This document shows, piece by piece, positions 59,680-64,000 of a stretch of DNA of 64,000 nt. Origin of the DNA: Palauibacter sp965207805 (GTDB lineage: Bacteria > Gemmatimonadota > Gemmatimonadetes > Palauibacterales > Palauibacteraceae); assembly GCA_965207805.1 (NCBI GenBank), contig OZ242312.1, positions 2,852,001 to 2,916,000 on the forward strand. The letters are read 5' to 3'. The notes under the pieces were generated by a model. That model did no database searches. It saw nothing but the letters and a program-made list of their open reading frames with translations, and was not told where the DNA came from. Position numbers and translations under genes: made by a program. Every line of letters starts with the position of its first letter. Position 1 is the stretch's first letter.

Positions 59680-60906
59680 TCAGAAAAACTCCCGTAGCCA
59701 CCCGCCGACTCTTGCGAAGGCGCGGGTCGCTCCCACCAACCCCCCGGCCGAGGCCCGCGATGCGCCGTACAGCGCCAATCCCGCGGCGGTGCTGTAGGAG
59801 GGACGCGCGACGCCCTCCGCCATGCCCCCGAGGCCGAGTGAAGGAATACCGGTGCGAACGGGCAGGTTGAAGACCGAACGAGCGAGGTCTTCCGTGTGCG
59901 CGAGCGAAACCCCGCCGCCGCTCAACACGATTCCCGCCTCAAGTTCGCGCAGCGTTCCGCTCGTCTCCAGTTCCTCGTACACCAGTCCCAGGATTTCGTC
60001 CAGCCGTTGTTCGATAATGTGCAGCAGCAGCTCGCGTGACACACGTCGAGCGCGCCCGTGCCGGGCCCCCGAGACGTCGAGCAGCTCCTGCGAATCGGCT
60101 CGGTCGCGTAGCGCTCCGCCGTGTCGCTCCTTGAGTTGCGCGGCTTCGTCTTCGTGAACGCCCAGGCCGCGAGCGATATCCCGCGTCACGATCGATCCGC
60201 CCCACGGGAGCGTCGCGGCGTGACGGATGCTGTGTCCGCCGTACACGAGCACGTCGGTCGTCGCGCCCCCGATCTCGACCAGGGCCACGCCGGCCTCGCG
60301 CTCGGCATCCTCAAGCACGGCGAGCGCCGTGGCAAGCGGCGCCATGACCAACTCGTCCGGACGGTACCCCGCGCGGTCGACGACCTTCGAGATGTCGTGG
60401 CAGATCGCCACGTCCGCCGTCACGATGCAGAGGTCCGCCTCGAGACGGGTTCCGGCCATGCCGACCGGATCCCGGATCCCGTCACGATGGTCGACGGTGT
60501 ACCGCTGGGACAGGGCGTGCATCAACTCGTGGCCGGGCGGGATCGGAACGGCCCGGCCCACCTCCTGCACGCGCTTGACGTCGGCGGGCGTGATCTCCGA
60601 GCCGGAGACCTGAAGCAGGCCCTTCGACCGGGACGTCCGGACGCTTCCGCTCGGCACGCTCACGTAGGCGGCTTCGACTTCACGGCCGGCCGTGGCTTCC
60701 GCCTGTCTGACGGCCGTGCGAACGGCCCGGGTCGCGGCCTCGATATCCCCTATGTTCGGGCCGTTCATCCCCTCGGAACGCGTGACCCCCAGGCCGAGAA
60801 TCTCGAGCGGATCGGTGGGCTGGCGACCTGGATGCACCGCAGCGACGACCGCACAGGTTTTGGTCGACCCCACATCCACCCCGACAATGCCCGCCCCCTG
60901 AATCAT
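59680..60906 (-). CDS. ftsA: Cell division protein FtsA
   Basis: 408 residues of actin fold: GVDVGSTKTCAVVA (phosphate 1), VALVEIGGATTDVLVYGG (phosphate 2) and GIVLSGGGVSLAH (adenosine motif), with SHS2/1C domain words QEVGRAVPIPPGHELMH. The C-terminal amphipathic helix (VGGWLREFF) that tethers FtsA to the membrane is present. It links FtsZ to the membrane. ATG 60906 overlaps the ftsQ stop by 4 bp. Confidence 0.94.
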   Translation of the reverse strand: MIQGAGIVGVDVGSTKTCAVVAAVHPGRQPTDPLEILGLGVTRSEGMNGPNIGDIEAATRAVRTAVRQAEATAGREVEAAYVSVPSGSVRTSRSKGLLQVSGSEITPADVKRVQEVGRAVPIPPGHELMHALSQRYTVDHRDGIRDPVGMAGTRLEADLCIVTADVAICHDISKVVDRAGYRPDELVMAPLATALAVLEDAEREAGVALVEIGGATTDVLVYGGHSIRHAATLPWGGSIVTRDIARGLGVHEDEAAQLKERHGGALRDRADSQELLDVSGARHGRARRVSRELLLHIIEQRLDEILGLVYEELETSGTLRELEAGIVLSGGGVSLAHTEDLARSVFNLPVRTGIPSLGLGGMAEGVARPSYSTAAGLALYGASRASAGGLVGATRAFARVGGWLREFF

Positions 60907-61667
60907 CGCTCCTCCACGCGCGTCAGTACAACTTGGCCTCTGAAACGCGCGTCCGCACGTGCGACGCGTCGGTCCTCGATCTGCCCGAGCGCGATCGACA
61001 CCCGGTCGAGGGCGCGCAGGGGCTGATCGCGGGGCAGAAGCACGACGTCCGCCCCGGCTCCGGGCAGGAGGAGGAAACGGTATCCCCCCTCCGCCGCGGG
61101 CCCGACTTCGGAGACGAGTGACATGAAGTCGCTTCGCGTCCGATCCATGCGCGCCAGCGCGAAGATGAGTTCCCGCACTCCCGGGTCCGTCACGAAACCG
61201 TTCTCCATCTCGACCGGGCCCTGGACGATCGGCAGATCGAGCGACACGGAGGAGGGTTCGAGCGGCAGCACGTAGCCATCCCCGCTCACGGGACGCAGTT
61301 CGGGCGTCGCCACGAGCGCAACCGCGCGTCGCTCCACGACGGCGATTTCGAAGGTACGGAAGCCCTCTCGGCGGGCCGTGGCCTCGCGAACCATGGGATG
61401 GGCGCGGACGCGTTCCTCCCATGTCGCCGGATCGTCCCACACGGACGCGTCCGGCGTGACGGCGAGCGTCCTGATCTCGTCGGGCGGGATGTGATCGGTC
61501 CCGGTCACGCGAAGTTCCGATATCTGAAATGCGGGCAGCGTCGCGAGGAGGCGCGGCACCCAGATAGGGACGGAAAGACCGATCGAGGCGACCATCAGGG
61601 CGAGGAGGAGCCTGCGGCGCCCGCGGCGCGTGATGCGTCTCGGTCGGGACGTCCCGCGCCTGATCAT
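60903..61667 (-). CDS. ftsQ: Cell division protein FtsQ/DivIB
   Basis: 254 residues. A basic cytoplasmic tail (RRGTSRPRRITRRGRRR) and one membrane segment (about 20-42) precede a POTRA-like domain (FQISELRVTGTDHIPPDEI) and a beta domain (about 125-254). FtsQ joins FtsL and FtsB in the divisome. The call rests on this order and on its place between murB and ftsA; sequence conservation of FtsQ is always weak. ATG 61667 overlaps the murB stop (ATGA). Confidence 0.85.
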   Translation of the reverse strand: MIRRGTSRPRRITRRGRRRLLLALMVASIGLSVPIWVPRLLATLPAFQISELRVTGTDHIPPDEIRTLAVTPDASVWDDPATWEERVRAHPMVREATARREGFRTFEIAVVERRAVALVATPELRPVSGDGYVLPLEPSSVSLDLPIVQGPVEMENGFVTDPGVRELIFALARMDRTRSDFMSLVSEVGPAAEGGYRFLLLPGAGADVVLLPRDQPLRALDRVSIALGQIEDRRVARADARFRGQVVLTRVEER

Positions 61668-62557
61668 GCGGCCCCCACCCGGGCGAGTTGCGCGGGATCG
61701 AACCCCCACAGGTGGATCTCCGGCTCCAGTGCCACGCGGAGACGCGCCAGCGCGCGGCGGCGAGTTTCCGCCATGAGTCCGATGACGTCGGCTGCGCGGG
61801 CGCCACCGAGGTTGACGATGAAGTTCGCGTGCCGTTCGTGGACCTGGGCGCCCCCCGCCCGAACCCCTCTCATTTCCACCTGGTCGACGATCTTCCAGGC
61901 CGGGGGATGCGGCGGACCCGGGTTCTTCCACGTCGATCCGACCGAAGGCAGGTCGTACACCTGATCCCGGACCTTCCGCTCGCGGAAACTCAGGTGTGCC
62001 TCGCGGACGGCGTCCCCCTCGGCCGGCGTCGCGTCGAGGCGCGCGCGCACGAACACCCAGTCGGCCGGGACGCTCACATGACGGTACTCGGGCTGCGCCT
62101 CCTCGGGCCGGACCCGCACAAGTTCGCCTTCCGGCGTCACGGCTTCCGCCCATTCGACCCGATCCCAGAGCCCCTCGTCCCTCGATCCGGCGTTCATCCG
62201 CAAGCCTCCGCCGAGGGTGCCGGGGACGGCCTCCAGGAAATGGAATCCGGACCGTCCGTGGCGGCGCGCGGCCTGGGCGAGAGCGGGCAGACGGGCGCCG
62301 GCCCCGGCTTCGATGGCGGTCGCTCCGACCCGGACGGTCCCGAAATCGCCCTCGAGAACGAGGACGGGCTCCGCCACTCCGCCGTCCCCGATGAGGAGGT
62401 TCGCACCGGTCCCCAGCACACGGCAGCCGCGGCCCGACGTCTCGCGCAGCGCGGCGTCCAGTTCCGCGATCGACCGCGGTCGCGCGAGCCGCGCGGCCGG
62501 CCCGCCGATCCGGTAGCGGACCAGGGGCGCGAGCGGGACGTCACGTTCCCACCGCAT
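61664..62557 (-). CDS. murB: UDP-N-acetylenolpyruvoylglucosamine reductase MurB
   Basis: 297 residues from ATG 62557. FAD-binding PCMH-type domain: RVLGTGANLLIGDGG, then the segment VPGTLGGGLRMNAGS, and the C-terminal half with PSVGSTWKNP and KIVDQVEMRG, where Ser of GSTWKNP is the proton donor in the family. It reduces the enolpyruvyl ether to UDP-MurNAc. The start overlaps the end of murC by 17 bp; an earlier ATG at 62602 would overlap more. The short form is typical of type II MurB. Confidence 0.93.
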   Translation of the reverse strand: MRWERDVPLAPLVRYRIGGPAARLARPRSIAELDAALRETSGRGCRVLGTGANLLIGDGGVAEPVLVLEGDFGTVRVGATAIEAGAGARLPALAQAARRHGRSGFHFLEAVPGTLGGGLRMNAGSRDEGLWDRVEWAEAVTPEGELVRVRPEEAQPEYRHVSVPADWVFVRARLDATPAEGDAVREAHLSFRERKVRDQVYDLPSVGSTWKNPGPPHPPAWKIVDQVEMRGVRAGGAQVHERHANFIVNLGGARAADVIGLMAETRRRALARLRVALEPEIHLWGFDPAQLARVGAA

Positions 62558-63959
62558 CGCCCGTCCGCCGTTGGACCGCCGCGTGCGCGAGGTCGGTGAC
62601 ATCGCCGGCGCCCATGAAGACGAGCACCGCTTCTCCGGCGCCGGCCTTCGGCGAAACGAGGTCCAGCGCGCCCTTCCGGTCGATCGACGCCGCGGTCGCG
62701 CCGGCCCCGTCGATGATCAACTCCGACGTGACACCCGGAAGCGGCGCTTCACGCGCGGGATAGATGGGAAGCACGCGCGCTTCGTCCGCGGTCATCAGGG
62801 CGCGGGCGAACGCATCCGCAAAGTCGCGCGTCCGGGTGAACAGATGCGGCTGAAAGACCACCGTCAGCCGGGCGTCGGGATACGCCTCCCCCAGGGCGGC
62901 AAGCGACGCGGCAACCTCGGTCGGATGGTGCGCGTAGTCGTCGAAGACCGTGAGGTCGGGCCACGCCGCGATCATCTCGAGTCGGCGCGCCACGCCGCGG
63001 AACTCGCCGAGCCCGCGCGCCGCCGCCCGCGGATCGCCGCCAAGCCGCAACGTGGCGAGGAAGGCCGCCGCGGCATTGAGCTGGTTGTGGCGCCCCGGCA
63101 CACGGAGCGTGAGATCGACCGTTCCGTCCGGCCAGGAGAGGCGCAGCGCGCCCCGGCCCGCCGCTTCGAGCCGGCACCAGGCTCCGTCTCCGAAACCGTA
63201 CCCGAACCCGTGCTCCCCGTCGGAGAACCCGCACGCCTCCGCAAGTCCGCGGGCGCCCTCATCATCGTGGCAGTAGATGAGACCCTCGGCGTGCCGGGCC
63301 CGCCGGGCGAACTCCACGAACGCGGCACGGAGACGCTCCCAGCTTCCGTAGGTGTCGAGATGTTCAGGCTCGAGCGAGCTGACCACGGCGAGAGTGGGAT
63401 GAAGTTCGAGGAAGGAACGGTCGAATTCGTCGGCTTCCACGATGGCGGGACCATCCCCCATCCGTGTGAACCCGTTCCACGCGTCGACCCGGCCGCCGAC
63501 GAGGACGAGGGGATCGAGCCCGGCCGCGGCCGCCGCGTGTCCGGTCATCGCGGTGATCGTCGTCTTCCCGTGCGTCCCCGCAACCCCGACCATCGCCTGC
63601 CCGTTGAGGAGGGCGCCGAGCGCCCGGGCCCTGCGCATCACCGGAATGCCGGCGACTTCCGCCCCGACGACCTCCGGCTGGTCTGCCGGCACGGCCGAAC
63701 TTCGAACCAGCAGATCGGTCCCCGACAAGTGGGCGGGGGCGTGCTCCCGCTCGACCCGGATCTCGTTCGCGGCAAGGTCGCCGAGGGCATCCGCCGGGGC
63801 GCGGTCGCACCCGCTCACGACGTAGCCGGCCCGGTCGAGGAGAAGGGCGAGTCCGCGCATGCCCGCGCCGCCAATCCCCATCAGATGGACGTGCGCCCCC
63901 GGCGCCGGGAGGTCCGCGGTCCCCGCCGGGCGGGGCGCCCCCGCCGCCACCCCGGTCAT
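62541..63959 (-). CDS. murC: UDP-N-acetylmuramate-L-alanine ligase MurC
   Basis: 472 residues. An N-terminal UDP-binding Rossmann part (HLMGIGGAGMRGLA, 25-38) is followed by the ATP-binding GTHGKTT (128-134), the EADEFDRSFL acidic segment, LEPEHLDTYGS with the metal-binding His/Glu, and DDYAHHPTEV in the C-terminal domain. MurC adds L-Ala to UDP-MurNAc. A 4-bp overlap joins it to murG upstream. Confidence 0.95.
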   Translation of the reverse strand: MTGVAAGAPRPAGTADLPAPGAHVHLMGIGGAGMRGLALLLDRAGYVVSGCDRAPADALGDLAANEIRVEREHAPAHLSGTDLLVRSSAVPADQPEVVGAEVAGIPVMRRARALGALLNGQAMVGVAGTHGKTTITAMTGHAAAAAGLDPLVLVGGRVDAWNGFTRMGDGPAIVEADEFDRSFLELHPTLAVVSSLEPEHLDTYGSWERLRAAFVEFARRARHAEGLIYCHDDEGARGLAEACGFSDGEHGFGYGFGDGAWCRLEAAGRGALRLSWPDGTVDLTLRVPGRHNQLNAAAAFLATLRLGGDPRAAARGLGEFRGVARRLEMIAAWPDLTVFDDYAHHPTEVAASLAALGEAYPDARLTVVFQPHLFTRTRDFADAFARALMTADEARVLPIYPAREAPLPGVTSELIIDGAGATAASIDRKGALDLVSPKAGAGEAVLVFMGAGDVTDLAHAAVQRRTGDAVGT

Positions 63960-64000
63960 GCGGCGCGCCGGCCCATGAGCGTGAGCATCTCGCGGGCGAT
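63956..64000 (-). CDS. murG: MurG, last 14 codons only
   Basis: The frame enters from beyond the window and ends IAREMLTLMGRRAA before a TGA that overlaps the murC ATG. The helix-like tail and the gene order (murG directly before murC in the dcw cluster) suggest MurG, the lipid II synthase. Sequence alone would not prove it. Confidence 0.55.
   Translation of the reverse strand: MAREMLTLMGRRAA

Overview
The window is GC-rich, densely coded bacterial chromosome. The mix of genes suggests Gemmatimonadota: a complete 3' half of the division/cell-wall cluster, six-bladed-propeller lipoproteins, barrel-less 'carboxypeptidase-regulatory plus TonB plug' proteins, an ECF sigma/anti-sigma pair and a DctPQM TRAP transporter. 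That assignment is inference from gene content; no rRNA or tRNA gene was seen.

Layout. 0-10 kb holds the 5' end of a tricarboxylate-transporter binding lipoprotein gene, a Phd/VapC toxin-antitoxin pair, two tandem metallo-beta-lactamase-fold genes, a minus-strand cassette (Cys-rich exported peptide, propeller lipoprotein, DsbA-like protein), an NmrA reductase, an NfeD/flotillin pair and an outer-membrane barrel. 9-26 kb holds one barrel-less TonB-plug gene and a giant repeat adhesin/autotransporter gene. That adhesin gene is split by a ~6.1-kb integrative island (18413-24535) carrying a tyrosine integrase, an MmeI-like single-chain restriction-modification enzyme and a helix-hairpin-helix protein. 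26-33 kb holds two tandem leucine-rich-repeat lipoproteins that each end in a leishmanolysin-like metalloprotease; their upstream region resembles that of the adhesin. 33-41 kb holds a dead penicillin acylase, a second Cys-peptide/propeller cassette behind an ECF sigma/anti-sigma pair, and two more barrel-less plug genes. 41-48 kb is a 2-hydroxy-acid module (TRAP transporter, class V aminotransferase, GlcD-GlcF fusion). 48-51 kb holds small accessory genes, and 50-64 kb is core: asnS, recG, ftsY, a VWA protein, an M23 peptidase, ftsZ, ftsA, ftsQ, murB, murC and the end of murG.

How parts work together. The island interrupts the adhesin exactly in frame. Joining the two 10-bp cores (TCACCGTCAC on the plus strand) gives an uninterrupted frame of 2855 codons including stop, so the insertion looks recent and excision would restore the gene. 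The peptide-propeller cassettes at 3.6-5.1 kb and 33.7-35.3 kb share an architecture (tiny exported Cys-rich peptide, then a propeller lipoprotein, then a third gene) and resemble the Bacteroidetes NVEALA-peptide/propeller pairs. The murG-murC-murB-ftsQ-ftsA-ftsZ run uses 4-bp stop/start overlaps at most junctions and is probably co-transcribed.
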